From: Acidimicrobiia bacterium
Lineage (GTDB): Bacteria; Actinomycetota; Acidimicrobiia; Spongiisociales; ZC4RG35
Reading direction: 5' to 3'
Assembly: GCA_009377735.1 (NCBI GenBank)
Contig: WHTL01000036.1
Span: 1 to 17,511, forward strand
DNA: 17,511 nt
Shown here: in pieces, positions 1 through 7,626 of the stretch
Position numbering within the stretch: the stretch's first letter is position 1
Layout: every line of letters starts with the position of its first letter
The notes under the pieces: model-generated
Seen by the model: only the letters and a program-made list of their open reading frames with translations
Database searches by the model: none
Told to the model about the DNA's origin: nothing
Translations under genes and position numbers: made by a program

Positions 1-569
1 ATGTCGATGCCGCCAGGCGAGATGGACTGCACTTGGTGGAGGGTACGGAAGAGATTGACCGAGAAGTACACGAGTGGTACCTGGACCACTGCGATTGCAC
101 CGAGGATGGCGGACCGCCGTGCCCTTACCTCGGGGTCGTCAATGGCCCGTCGCAGTGCCAGGTAACCGAGGTACACGAAGAACATGAGCAGGGTGGTGGT
201 AAGCCGGGCGTCACCCCAATCCCATGCTCGACCCCAGATCACATCTCCCCAGATCATCCCCGTGACCAGGGCCAACCCGGTGAACAGCACCCCGATCTCC
301 GCTGAGGACGCGGCCATTCGATCCCAGCGGTCGGTGCGTCGGATGAGGTAGAGGATCGACCCCAATGCGGTGATTCCGAAAGCGAGGAAGGCAAGCCATG
401 CGGTGGGCACGTGGACATGGATGATCCGGCTGTACTCTCCCTGGAGCTTGTCTACGGGAGAGGTGAGTGCGAATGCCAGTCCCACGCCGAGGGCGACGAC
501 CGATACCACTGCGCTTGTACGTCTTGATCTCAACGTTTCCCCGCTCCTTTGGGGTTTCGGGACTTCCAT
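1..569 (-). CDS. ccmC: CcmC-like haem exporter/handling protein, 3' end cut by window edge
   Basis: Integral membrane protein of cytochrome c maturation system I. It works with CcmA and CcmB to load haem onto the periplasmic chaperone CcmE. About 189 residues are visible, starting at the ATG at 567-569, directly after the ccmB TAG. A GGAGGAGG Shine-Dalgarno inside the end of ccmB lies 11 nt upstream. Visible motifs are a first membrane segment at about residues 20-36, HVHVPTAW at 51-58, the tryptophan-rich haem-binding loop WGDVIWGRAWDWGDAR at 107-122, and TLHQ at 176-179. The two conserved haem-ligand histidines of the family correspond to H53 and H178. CcmC is usually about 240 residues, so the last membrane segment lies beyond the left edge. 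The related ResC/CcsA proteins of system II share the WWD loop, but direct linkage to ccmA and ccmB favours CcmC. Confidence 0.88.
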   Translation of the reverse strand, partial: MEVPKPQRSGETLRSRRTSAVVSVVALGVGLAFALTSPVDKLQGEYSRIIHVHVPTAWLAFLAFGITALGSILYLIRRTDRWDRMAASSAEIGVLFTGLALVTGMIWGDVIWGRAWDWGDARLTTTLLMFFVYLGYLALRRAIDDPEVRARRSAILGAIAVVQVPLVYFSVNLFRTLHQVQSISPGGID

Positions 570-1244
570 CTAGCGGGATGCCTCCTCCAGGGGCCGGGCA
601 ACCAGGATGGCGGTAATGACCAATGCCAGGTCAACGGCTATCACCAGGAGTGTCCAGTTCAGGATACTGCCTCCGCGCTCCATCGATGCCATCGCTTGAC
701 TAGCTCCCACCACCAGAGGAATCGCCAGCGGGGCGATAAGCAGTGGCGCCAGACTGTTGCGGCCGCCCAGGCCGATGGTGACCTGTGCCGCCAGCGTGAC
801 CAACTGTCCCAGACCGATCACGAAGAGGGCAACGATCCCAACCAGAGGGAGCCAGCGATTGGGGGTGTCTGGGTAGTAGAAAATGGCCATCGCCGGATAA
901 AGGACGACGGAGAACCCCAGGAGCAGGGCGGTTGTAGAGGCGGTGCGTCCTACAAACCGGGCCAGTGGGTCGGAACCTGTGAGGGCGAGGGCGTCACGTA
1001 GCACGGCATTTTCCGTCGAGGTCACCCGGAGGCCAACCTGCATCCCGAATAGCAGGAGTATCGCCCAGAACACGGCAGGACCGATACGGCTGAGGAGGGG
1101 AAGGTCGATCCCGATCGCAAGAGGGAACACCATCAGGGCGACCACGGCAAAGGGCAACACGACGGTTGCGACCTCACCGCGCCGCCATTCGGCAACGACG
1201 TCCCGCCGGAAAACCGTCCCTACTTCCGTCCAGAACCGGGTCAT
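570..1244 (-). CDS. ccmB: CcmB, haem exporter ABC permease subunit
   Basis: Membrane subunit of the CcmAB ABC transporter of cytochrome c maturation. It is thought to use ATP hydrolysis by CcmA to release holo-CcmE from CcmC. The protein has 224 residues, the normal CcmB length. The N-terminus (MTRFWTEVGTVFRRDVVAEW) is the amphipathic segment typical of CcmB, and about six hydrophobic stretches follow (about 28-47, 55-72, 104-123, 131-152, 165-182, 197-216). Its ATG overlaps the ccmA stop in an ATGA arrangement, and its TAG abuts the ccmC ATG, so the three genes should be translationally coupled. No promoter is seen inside the operon. Identification rests on length, topology and context more than on any single motif. 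Confidence 0.87.
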   Translation of the reverse strand: MTRFWTEVGTVFRRDVVAEWRRGEVATVVLPFAVVALMVFPLAIGIDLPLLSRIGPAVFWAILLLFGMQVGLRVTSTENAVLRDALALTGSDPLARFVGRTASTTALLLGFSVVLYPAMAIFYYPDTPNRWLPLVGIVALFVIGLGQLVTLAAQVTIGLGGRNSLAPLLIAPLAIPLVVGASQAMASMERGGSILNWTLLVIAVDLALVITAILVARPLEEASR

Positions 1245-1903
1245 GTCAGCTTCCCCGCGTCCAGGGGGATGACTCTCCCGGCGAGGGTGTCAACTGCCTC
1301 CTTCTCGTGGGAGACGATGACGGCGCAACCGTTGTTGGAAGTGGTGGTGGAGACGATGTGGTCGATAATTGCCCTGGCGTCACTGTCCAGCCCGGCGTGG
1401 GCCTCGTCGAGCAGCACCACTTCGGGTCGGGTGCACATAAGACGAGCGAGGTCGGCCCTCCGTCGCATGCCATTGGAGCAACGGTCGGCCCGACGATCTG
1501 CCACAGCACCCATGCCCGTCCTTTCGAGGTTCTGCCTCGCCAGACCTGGGTCGACGGCGGATAGCTCGCACAGATGCTCCAGATTCTCCACCAGGGTGAG
1601 CTCTGGGTAGAGGGCAGCCTCGTGACCCACCAGACCGATGCGGGATCGGATCTCATCGACGGATCTGGTCCCAACCTCGGCTCCCAGAACGGTGGCATTC
1701 CCAACACTGGGTGCTATTAGCGTCGCCACCAGCCTCAGTAGTGTGGTCTTTCCGGCCCCATTCGGCCCAACGACGCCCACACATTCCCCGGGTTCGACGC
1801 CAAGTTCGATCCCACGCAGAACCGGCACACCACCGCGACGAACCGACACGTCCCTAAGTTCGATCATCGGTTTAGCAGCCGTCTCTCCGGTAACCACCCC
1901 CAC
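1241..1903 (-). CDS. ccmA: CcmA, haem exporter ABC ATPase subunit
   Basis: ATP-binding subunit of the CcmAB haem-maturation transporter, cytoplasmic. Counting from the internal ATG at 1865-1867 (MIELRDVSV), it shows Walker A GPNGAGKT at 34-41, an atypical signature CSNGMRRR at 130-137 where most ABC proteins have LSGGQ, Walker B VVLLDEAHAGLD at 150-161 and the switch histidine in VSHE at 187. About 208 residues is normal for CcmA. The start is uncertain. I give the GTG at 1901-1903 because GGGGAG lies 10 nt upstream and a TAGGAT -10-like box would place a transcript start near 1926. The ATG at 1867 fits the family N-terminus better but has no ribosome site. The open frame runs back to 1993 but there crosses a hairpin and is unlikely to be coding. 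Confidence 0.88.
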   Translation of the reverse strand: MGVVTGETAAKPMIELRDVSVRRGGVPVLRGIELGVEPGECVGVVGPNGAGKTTLLRLVATLIAPSVGNATVLGAEVGTRSVDEIRSRIGLVGHEAALYPELTLVENLEHLCELSAVDPGLARQNLERTGMGAVADRRADRCSNGMRRRADLARLMCTRPEVVLLDEAHAGLDSDARAIIDHIVSTTTSNNGCAVIVSHEKEAVDTLAGRVIPLDAGKLT

Positions 1904-1932
1904 ATTGTCGAATCTCCCCGCCCTGGGAGCGA

Positions 1933-1938
1933 ATCCTA
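1933..1938 (-). promoter_or_regulatory. Possible -10 box of the ccmABC operon
   Basis: On the minus strand this reads TAGGAT, matching the actinobacterial TAGRRT type of -10 box. It would put the transcript start near 1926, about 23 nt before the GTG chosen for ccmA. I see no good -35 hexamer at the right distance, because the sequence upstream is the hairpin at 1945-1992. This is a weak call. Confidence 0.3.
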
Positions 1939-1944
1939 CTTTCT

Positions 1945-1992
1945 GTGGGGGGCCGATCTTTGCTTCGCTACGCTCGCAAAGTGGAGGCCCCA
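1945..1992. repeat. Large hairpin, REP-like palindromic element or terminator
   Basis: The outer arms GTGGGGGGCC (1945-1954) and GGCCCCAC (1985-1992) pair with a two-base bulge. The inner arms CTTTGC (1958-1963) and GCAAAG (1976-1981) pair perfectly. The 12-base loop reads TTCGCTACGCTC. The element lies between the end of the SRPBCC gene and the start of ccmA, both on the minus strand. It could terminate the upstream transcript, although no T tract follows on either strand. Its shape resembles the dispersed intergenic palindromes common in high-GC genomes. No second copy was seen in this window. Confidence 0.6.
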
Positions 1993-2050
1993 CACCCCCC
2001 GAGCATTATCTTCGATAGTCGCGACGGGATCATGCCGCGGAGGCCAGAAG

Positions 2051-2500
2051 TTATTCCTCGGCGATTCTGGCCAGGTTGTCTAGGGATGCTTTGAGCCGGT
2101 CTGGGGTTGTGGAGCGGGCTCGGTCGAAGCGGGATTCGTCGGTTAGTTCCGTCCAGTCGTAGGTGTGGGTGACCTGGGTTCCCTCGTCTGTGGGTTCCAG
2201 TTCCCATCTCCACAAATGACCGGGGGGTGGCTCGCCTACCTCGGACGGGCGCCAGGCGATTCGGCGACCCTCTTCGAACTCGACCACGTGATTCTCCCGG
2301 ACGAGTCCCTTGGTGGTTGTCATCAGGAACTTGTCGCCCATCGCCTTCACCCGCTGGCCTTCGGGAGCTTCGGCGAGATTGTCGTTGCCGTCCCAGCGGG
2401 TCTGTTGGGTGGGCTCGGCGATCAGCTCGAAGATGCGCTCGGCGGGTGCCGCGATCGTCCTGGTGGCCGACGAGATTTTCGATTCGGTGGGATCTGTCAT
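2051..2500 (-). CDS. SRPBCC-fold (polyketide cyclase/START-like) protein
   Basis: A 149-residue protein matching the single-domain SRPBCC superfamily in length and layout. It opens with a strand carrying ATRTIAAPAERIFELIAEP, the typical 'pre-barrel strand then helix' signature. Then come WDGNDNL around 37-43, an aromatic-rich core (RIAWRP, LWRWELEP, HTYDWTELTD) and a long C-terminal helix (TPDRLKASLDNLARIAEE). Members bind hydrophobic ligands or act as cyclases, aromatase subunits or ATPase co-chaperones, and the ligand cannot be told from sequence. It begins 43 bp after hisIE on the same strand. It may be the last gene of the his transcript or have its own promoter, since a small palindrome precedes it. 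There is no evidence that it takes part in histidine synthesis. Confidence 0.8.
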   Translation of the reverse strand: MTDPTESKISSATRTIAAPAERIFELIAEPTQQTRWDGNDNLAEAPEGQRVKAMGDKFLMTTTKGLVRENHVVEFEEGRRIAWRPSEVGEPPPGHLWRWELEPTDEGTQVTHTYDWTELTDESRFDRARSTTPDRLKASLDNLARIAEE

Positions 2501-2503
2501 GGT

Positions 2504-2514
2504 GTTGATTCAAC
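2504..2514. promoter_or_regulatory. 11-bp palindrome upstream of the SRPBCC gene
   Basis: GTTGA-T-TCAAC is a perfect inverted repeat located 4 bp before the start codon of the SRPBCC gene, in the short gap after hisIE. It could be an operator or part of a weak hairpin in the leader. No clear promoter hexamers accompany it, and an 11-bp palindrome can arise by chance. Confidence 0.2.
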
Positions 2515-2543
2515 CACAATGATCAAACCAAGACGCCGAAAGT

Positions 2544-3188
2544 TCAGGTTGCTCTTCTCTTCCGGAGTATCTCCAGGACCAAACCGGGGTTGACGCCCCG
2601 TTCTGCCAGGGTCACGAATAGGTGGTAGATGAGGTCGGCCGATTCCTCGGCGAGACGATGGTCGTCGGCTGTGCCCTGCTGGTGGTCCTTGGCGGCGAGA
2701 AGCACCTCCGTTGCCTCCTCCACGACCTTGCGACCCACACCTTCCGGCCCAGAGTCGGCAAGACGCACCGTGTAGCTCTCCGGGTCACCGGAGTCGATGC
2801 GGTCGACGACCCGCTCCCAGAGGACGTCGAGATCGGCGAACCCGGCACTGTTGCGGTCCCCGAAGCATGTCTCGGTCCCTGTATGACAGACCGGCCCTCT
2901 CGGCACCGCCTTCACGAGGAGGGCGTCACCGTCGCAGTCCGCCTCTATGGACACCGCATCGAGGACATTGCCCGATGTCTCCCCCTTCCGCCACAACTCG
3001 TCGCGGGAGCGGGACCAGAAGTGGACCTCCCCCGTCGCGATGGTCGCCTCCAACGCAGCTCGGCTCATCCAGGCCACCATCAGCACGACGCCACTCACGT
3101 CGTTCTGGACCACCGTGGTGACCAGACCACGAACGTCCCAGACGATCTGGTCGGGATCGGGTGTGGCGATCGTCGCTCCGGTGGTCAT
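2544..3188 (-). CDS. hisIE: Bifunctional phosphoribosyl-AMP cyclohydrolase / phosphoribosyl-ATP pyrophosphatase
   Basis: Catalyses steps 2 and 3 of histidine synthesis, PR-ATP to PR-AMP and then ring opening to ProFAR; cytoplasmic. The 214 residues hold two domains. HisI (about 1-115) has WSRSRDELWRKGETSGN at 58-74, the metal-binding DCDGD at 84-88, and zinc cysteines at 85, 101 (GPVCHTG) and 108 (TCFG). HisE (about 118-214) has the acidic metal-binding helix residues E157, E158 and E161 in KVVEEATEVLLAA and the EESADLIYHL helix at 181-190. The ATG overlaps the hisF TGA by 4 nt. The fusion is notable because in many actinobacteria hisI and hisE are separate, hisE lying beside hisG. Confidence 0.95.
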   Translation of the reverse strand: MTTGATIATPDPDQIVWDVRGLVTTVVQNDVSGVVLMVAWMSRAALEATIATGEVHFWSRSRDELWRKGETSGNVLDAVSIEADCDGDALLVKAVPRGPVCHTGTETCFGDRNSAGFADLDVLWERVVDRIDSGDPESYTVRLADSGPEGVGRKVVEEATEVLLAAKDHQQGTADDHRLAEESADLIYHLFVTLAERGVNPGLVLEILRKRRAT

Positions 3189-3949
3189 GTCCGCACCGCC
3201 AATCCCGCCTCTGCCATGGCGTCTTTCACTTCAGAGATCGCTACCTCACCCCGGTGGAAGATGGAGGCGGCGAGCACGGCCGCAGCTCCGCCAGATTTCA
3301 CCGCCTCGACGAAGTGGGCGGGAGTCCCCCCACCACCCGAGGCGATGACCGGGACACCTACCGCATCGGCCACCGCCCAGGTCAGAGCGATCTCGAAACC
3401 CTCCTTGGTGCCGTCGCGGTCCATGGAGGTGAGCAGGATCTCCCCAGCGCCCAATTTGGCGCCGCGGGCGGCCCACTCGATGGCATCGATGCCGGTGGGG
3501 TTGCGACCCCCCGAGACCACAACCTCGTATCCTCCCGATACGTCCTCTGTTTTTCGGGCGTCGATCGCGAGGACGACGCACTGACGGCCGAATCGGGTGG
3601 CGCACACCTCCAACAGCGCGGGGTCGTCCACGGCGGCGGTGTTGATCGCCACCTTGTCGGCGCCAGCGCGGAGGGCCGCCTTCATGTCGTCGGGGTGGCG
3701 GATACCACCTCCCACCGTCAGGGGAATGGATACGTTCCGGGCGGTGTCAGAGACGATGTCGAGAGTGGTGGCTCGCTCCTCGTGGGTGGCCGAAATGTCG
3801 AGGAAGCAGACCTCATCGGCGCCTTCGGCTACATATCTCTCTGCCAGCTCAACGGGGTCGCCCTCGTCGGTGAGATTGACGAAGTTGACTCCCTTCACCA
3901 CCCGGCCTCCAGAGACGTCGAGACAGGGGATCACACGCTCACGCAACAC
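3185..3949 (-). CDS. hisF: Imidazole glycerol phosphate synthase, cyclase subunit
   Basis: Cyclase half of the HisHF complex. It uses ammonia channelled from HisH to turn PRFAR into imidazole glycerol phosphate and AICAR. The 254-residue length is exactly typical for this (beta/alpha)8 barrel. Both catalytic aspartates are present, D11 in VIPCLD and D130 in LAID. Phosphate-binding loops are visible at GGGIR (80-84) and ASGGGGT (203-209). Translation starts at a GTG (3947-3949) that lies inside the 3' end of hisH, an 11-nt overlap, so the two subunits should be made in coupled fashion. The TGA overlaps the hisIE ATG. No oddities were seen. Confidence 0.97.
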   Translation of the reverse strand: MLRERVIPCLDVSGGRVVKGVNFVNLTDEGDPVELAERYVAEGADEVCFLDISATHEERATTLDIVSDTARNVSIPLTVGGGIRHPDDMKAALRAGADKVAINTAAVDDPALLEVCATRFGRQCVVLAIDARKTEDVSGGYEVVVSGGRNPTGIDAIEWAARGAKLGAGEILLTSMDRDGTKEGFEIALTWAVADAVGVPVIASGGGGTPAHFVEAVKSGGAAAVLAASIFHRGEVAISEVKDAMAEAGLAVRT

Positions 3950-4550
3950 GGGTGGCCCCCACGGCGGCTACGAAGTTGGACAGGATCGACCTACCGGCCA
4001 CATGCGACCGCTCCGGGTGGAACTGGGTCCCCCAGACATCGCCCTGTCGAACCACCGATGCAAACTCCTCCCCATACTCGGTGGTTGCGATCACAGTGGT
4101 CGGGTCGCTGGGCCGAGGGGCAAAGGAGTGGACGAAGTAGAAAAGGGTGGTGTCGTCGAGGCCAGCAAGAAGGGGGTCGGATGCGGTGGCGGTGACGTCG
4201 TTCCAACCGATATGGGGAAGTCGCGGAGCATTGCGTAGACGATGGTTTCCCCCCGAGATCAGCCCGAGACAGTCGGCGTCGTCCTCATCGGAACCTTCGA
4301 AGAGTACCTGCATCCCCACACAGATTCCGAGGAGCGGGCGGTTGTAGGTGCGAAGCACGTCCTCCAGACCGGCAGAGCGGATACCGGCCATCACCGCGCC
4401 GGTGGCGCCGACGCCGGGTAGCACCACGCCGTCCGCCCGGTCTATCTGCTCCGGTGTGGTGGCCAGGATGACCTCAGCGCCTACCGTCTCCAGACCTCTG
4501 GAGATGGAGACCAGGTTTCCGGCACCGTGATCGACCACGGCGATCCTCAC
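3939..4550 (-). CDS. hisH: Imidazole glycerol phosphate synthase, glutamine amidotransferase subunit
   Basis: Glutaminase subunit that hydrolyses glutamine and passes ammonia to HisF. The 203 residues form a class I amidotransferase domain with nucleophile C77 in GICVGMQ and the histidine-glutamate pair H178 and E180 in QFHPE. The family N-terminus IAVVDHGAGNL fixes the start at the GTG at 4548-4550. The open frame upstream (to 4703) lies inside hisB in another frame and looks non-coding. The gene follows hisB after 37 bp, the only sizeable gap in the his cluster, and overlaps hisF by 11 nt. Confidence 0.95.
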   Translation of the reverse strand: MRIAVVDHGAGNLVSISRGLETVGAEVILATTPEQIDRADGVVLPGVGATGAVMAGIRSAGLEDVLRTYNRPLLGICVGMQVLFEGSDEDDADCLGLISGGNHRLRNAPRLPHIGWNDVTATASDPLLAGLDDTTLFYFVHSFAPRPSDPTTVIATTEYGEEFASVVRQGDVWGTQFHPERSHVAGRSILSNFVAAVGATRVA

Positions 4551-4587
4551 AGGACACCTGTGGTGGGAGCGGGGCGGGCGGGTGGAT

Positions 4588-5175
4588 TCATGAGAGCACG
4601 CCCTTAGTGGAGGCCACCCCGAGGCGCCGTTCGTCGATGGCGACCGCCTGGCGGAGGGCCACCGCCAGCCCCTTGAAGGTGGCCTCGGCCACGTGGTGGT
4701 CATTGTTCCCGGTCGACTTGATGTGCAGGGTGATCCCCGCCGTCCTGGTGAATGCCTCGAGACAGTGGGGAACGTTCTGGCTGGTGAGCTCGCCGATACG
4801 GTCGCTTGTCAGGTTTATGTCGAGCACCGTATAGGGCCGACCGGACACATCGAGCGAAACCGTGGCTAGGGCCTCGTCCATGGGGATGGCGGCGCTACCG
4901 AACCGCTGGATGCCGGATCGGTCGCCCAGGGCATCGGCCACTGCGGAGCCGACCATTAACATGGTGTCCTCGACGCTGTGGTGGTCGTCCACCTCCAGAT
5001 CACCCTTGGTGCGAACCGTCAGATCGAACATCCCGTGGTGGGAGAAGGATGTGAGGAGGTGATCGAGGAATCCGATCCCGGTGTCGATGTCTCCCTTTCC
5101 GGAGCCATCGAGGTCGAGCTCGACGGTGACGTCGGTCTCCGCCGTGGTGCGGTTTTGGTTGCTCGTGCGGGTCAC
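4588..5175 (-). CDS. hisB: Imidazoleglycerol-phosphate dehydratase
   Basis: Dehydrates imidazole glycerol phosphate to imidazole acetol phosphate. At 195 residues it is the monofunctional form, without the phosphatase domain of the enterobacterial fusion. The two Mn-binding histidine motifs are DHHSVED at 64-70 and DHHVAEA at 159-165, and the SHHGMFDL segment is at 45-52. The start is a GTG (5173-5175) that shares one base with the hisD TAG, which favours coupled translation. Because hisB is monofunctional, histidinol phosphate must be dephosphorylated by a separate enzyme not encoded in this window. Confidence 0.96.
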   Translation of the reverse strand: MTRTSNQNRTTAETDVTVELDLDGSGKGDIDTGIGFLDHLLTSFSHHGMFDLTVRTKGDLEVDDHHSVEDTMLMVGSAVADALGDRSGIQRFGSAAIPMDEALATVSLDVSGRPYTVLDINLTSDRIGELTSQNVPHCLEAFTRTAGITLHIKSTGNNDHHVAEATFKGLAVALRQAVAIDERRLGVASTKGVLS

Positions 5176-6476
5176 TATTCAACACCGTCCTTTATCTTTC
5201 GAACACGGATCTGAGCGGCCAGGCCATGAGCGGTGAGCCCTTCGGCGTCGGACAGGGCTGTGATGGTTTCCTCCAAATTCTCCAAGCCCTCGCCGGTGAG
5301 GGTCTGCACTTGACGCCAGGAGCCGAAGTCGGTCACCGACAACGGGCCATAGGATGCTGCGAGTCCACCGGTGGGGAGGACGTGGTTGGCTCCGGTGGCG
5401 TAGTCGCCGGCCGACTCTGGTGACCACTCTCCGATGTAGACGGAACCGGCGCGGGTGACGGCGCCACCCACCACCTCGGCATCGGAGGTGAGCACCGTGA
5501 CGTGCTCTGGTGCGTAATGGTTGGCCAATTCCACAGCGGTTTCGATGTCGGGCACAACCACCGCCGAACCGTGGTCGGACAGTGCTTTGGCGAGTATGTC
5601 GGAGCGTTCCAGATCGGGAAGGAGACGTTCGATTTCCACCTCCACCCGGCCCGCCAAGTCAGGGTCGGTGGTGACGAGAACGGCGGGGGAGTCTGGTCCG
5701 TGCTCGGTCTGGGAGAGAAGGTCCACGGCCACGAGGGTCGGATCAGATGTCTCGTCGGCGATGACCAACACCTCCGATGGACCGGCGGGGAGGTCGATGG
5801 CGCATTTGCCGAGGACGGCAAGCTTGGCGGCCGTTACCCAGTGGTTCCCCGGGCCGACGATCTTGTCCACGGGTGCCAGATCCTCGGTGCCGTAGGCGAG
5901 GGCAGCCACGGCTTGGGCACCCCCCATCGACCACACCTCGGTTGCACCGGAGAGTCTGGCAGCAGCCAAGGTGACCGGGGCCACCGCCCCATCGGGACCC
6001 GCGGGTGAGACGAGGACGATCTCTCGTACCCCTGCAACCACGGCAGGCACCACGGTCATGATGACGGTCGACGGATAGGCTGCCTTTCCGCCGGGGGCAT
6101 AGGCACCCACCCGACGCAACGGGGTCCAACGCCGGGCGATCTCCACACCTGGTGTGGGTGAGATGGTGCGGTCGGCTGGCATCTGGCTGCGCTGGTATGT
6201 CTCCACCGACTCGATGGCAGTTTCGATCGCAGCACGCAACCTGTGGTCGAGGTCCGACACCGCCTGATTCAACGATTCGTCGTCGATTCTCTGGTATCCA
6301 CCACCTAACTGATCCCCGTATTCGGTGGCGGCTTCGGCACCTCGTTTGGCCACATCGCTGATGATCTCGGCCACGCGTCTCGATACCTCGGGGTCGGGGA
6401 TCACAGAGCGATCTAGCAGATCCCTGAGAGCGGGATCATCGGTGTTTTCTACGGTGAGGAGACGGAGCCGACTCAT
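5175..6476 (-). CDS. hisD: Histidinol dehydrogenase
   Basis: Performs the last two oxidations, histidinol to histidinal to histidine, with NAD and a zinc ion. The 433 residues match the family length. The zinc ligands of the family are present: Q256 and H259 in SQTEHG, D358 in AGDYATG and H417 in TAHGLAA. The catalytic pair E324-H325 is in YAPEHV. Other family motifs are GPGNHWVTAAK (208-218) and DLPAGPSEVLV (228-238). The ATG overlaps the hisG TGA in an ATGA junction. It ends with TAG, which shows that this organism uses TAG as a normal stop. Confidence 0.97.
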   Translation of the reverse strand: MSRLRLLTVENTDDPALRDLLDRSVIPDPEVSRRVAEIISDVAKRGAEAATEYGDQLGGGYQRIDDESLNQAVSDLDHRLRAAIETAIESVETYQRSQMPADRTISPTPGVEIARRWTPLRRVGAYAPGGKAAYPSTVIMTVVPAVVAGVREIVLVSPAGPDGAVAPVTLAAARLSGATEVWSMGGAQAVAALAYGTEDLAPVDKIVGPGNHWVTAAKLAVLGKCAIDLPAGPSEVLVIADETSDPTLVAVDLLSQTEHGPDSPAVLVTTDPDLAGRVEVEIERLLPDLERSDILAKALSDHGSAVVVPDIETAVELANHYAPEHVTVLTSDAEVVGGAVTRAGSVYIGEWSPESAGDYATGANHVLPTGGLAASYGPLSVTDFGSWRQVQTLTGEGLENLEETITALSDAEGLTAHGLAAQIRVRKIKDGVE

Positions 6477-7327
6477 AGCATCTGATGGATGGGGAGCACG
6501 AGGATGTCCTCTCCGCCAGCAGCCTGGAGGCGGGGGAGAAGGTCCCAGACCCGGTTGGTGGGGACTGTGGTGTGGATGGCGACCATCCCTTGCTCCTGGA
6601 GAGGCATGATGGTGGGGGAGCGGAGACCCGGCACCAGTTCCGTTATGCCGTCAACCCGGTCCTCGGGTGCGTTGAGCACCAGATATCGGCTACGTCGGGC
6701 GTCCACGACGGCAGCCAGGGCAGACGCTAGACGGACTACCGTTCCATTGTCGCGATCACCTGCCACGAGGACGGCCTGGGAATCGAGGACGGTCCCCACT
6801 GCCCTGAGCCCGTTGACCTGTAGCGTGGAGCCGGTGGATACGAGATCGATGATGGCGTCGGCCACCCCGATCTTGGTGGCTACCTCCACCGAGCCCTTGA
6901 ACTCCACGACGGTGACATCGATTCCCTTCTCGGCGAAGAAGTTGGCGGTGACCCGGGGATGGGACGTGGCTATCCGGGAGCCGGAGAAGGCATCCCAACT
7001 GTCGATGTCGGAGCTGTGGGCGGGAACGGCTGCGGCCAGGCGACAATGCCCGTAGTCGAGCTCGGCGAGGACCTTGAGAGATTCGCCCAGTTCCGACTCG
7101 GCGAGGAGGTCGTAACCGGTGATACCGACATCGGCCACACCATCGGTCACCAGTTCCGGTACGTCGTCGGTACGGACGAAGATCAGCTCCAGTTCGGTAT
7201 TCTGCACCGGTACGGAAAGGGCCCGGTCGCTCGACTCGAAGGTGAGTCCGGCATCGCGGAGGAGGGCGGTGGATGGTTCCTTGAGACGCCCCTTGTTGGG
7301 TACGGCGAGGCGGAGAGACTCGGTCAT
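6473..7327 (-). CDS. hisG: ATP phosphoribosyltransferase, long form
   Basis: First and committed step of the pathway, ATP plus PRPP to PR-ATP. The 284 residues make it the long, HisZ-independent type, with a catalytic periplasmic-binding-like fold (about 1-205) and a C-terminal ACT-like regulatory domain (about 210-284), the usual site of histidine feedback inhibition. Visible features are the N-terminus LRLAVPNKGRLKEP, the PRPP-binding loop DLVSTGSTL at 161-169 and the preceding EFKGSVEVA. The start is set at the ATG 7325-7327, which overlaps the stop of the YerC-like gene (ATGA). An upstream in-frame ATG at 7387 would add 20 residues unlike the family. Confidence 0.96.
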   Translation of the reverse strand: MTESLRLAVPNKGRLKEPSTALLRDAGLTFESSDRALSVPVQNTELELIFVRTDDVPELVTDGVADVGITGYDLLAESELGESLKVLAELDYGHCRLAAAVPAHSSDIDSWDAFSGSRIATSHPRVTANFFAEKGIDVTVVEFKGSVEVATKIGVADAIIDLVSTGSTLQVNGLRAVGTVLDSQAVLVAGDRDNGTVVRLASALAAVVDARRSRYLVLNAPEDRVDGITELVPGLRSPTIMPLQEQGMVAIHTTVPTNRVWDLLPRLQAAGGEDILVLPIHQML

Positions 7328-7626
7328 CGGAGGTTCTCCATCTGCTCTATACCCCATCGATAGCCACCCGTCCCGTGCCGGAGCCACTGGTTGATGCGAC
7401 TGACGGTGGCCGATGAGGCCCCCGTCTCGTCGGCGATCTGCCGCTGGGGATGGCCCTCCTCGAGGAGCCGGACGATGCGCCAGCGCGCTGACATATCCTC
7501 CAATTCACGCCGGGTGCACAGATCCCGGAAGAAGTCGGCGGCTTCCTGCACCGTCCCCAGTTGGACTATCACCGAGAACAGCGCCGAAGTGTCATCGGTT
7601 TGCCAGTCTTCGTTGGTCATGACCAT
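7324..7626 (-). CDS. YerC/YecD-family TrpR-like regulator, probable his operon regulator
   Basis: A 100-residue all-helical protein of the TrpR superfamily. The C-terminal half carries the TrpR-type helix-turn-helix, with the core ELEDMSARWRIVRLL at about 41-55 and the reading unit PQRQIADETGASSATVSRI at about 60-78, followed by NQWLRHG. The family, known as YerC/YecD, is predicted in Firmicutes to act as a histidine-biosynthesis repressor, sometimes called HisR. Here the gene is first in the his operon, and its stop overlaps the hisG start by 4 nt, so cotranscription is nearly certain. The start may be the ATG at 7624-7626 or the one at 7618-7620, and neither has a strong ribosome site. Whether histidine is the corepressor is an inference from position. 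Confidence 0.88.
   Translation of the reverse strand: MVMTNEDWQTDDTSALFSVIVQLGTVQEAADFFRDLCTRRELEDMSARWRIVRLLEEGHPQRQIADETGASSATVSRINQWLRHGTGGYRWGIEQMENLR

Noticed and set aside
2622..4195. Two long plus-strand open frames (320 and 344 codons)
   Set aside because: They lie opposite hisIE, hisF and hisH, have no recognisable domain, and reflect GC-rich codon structure of the real genes.
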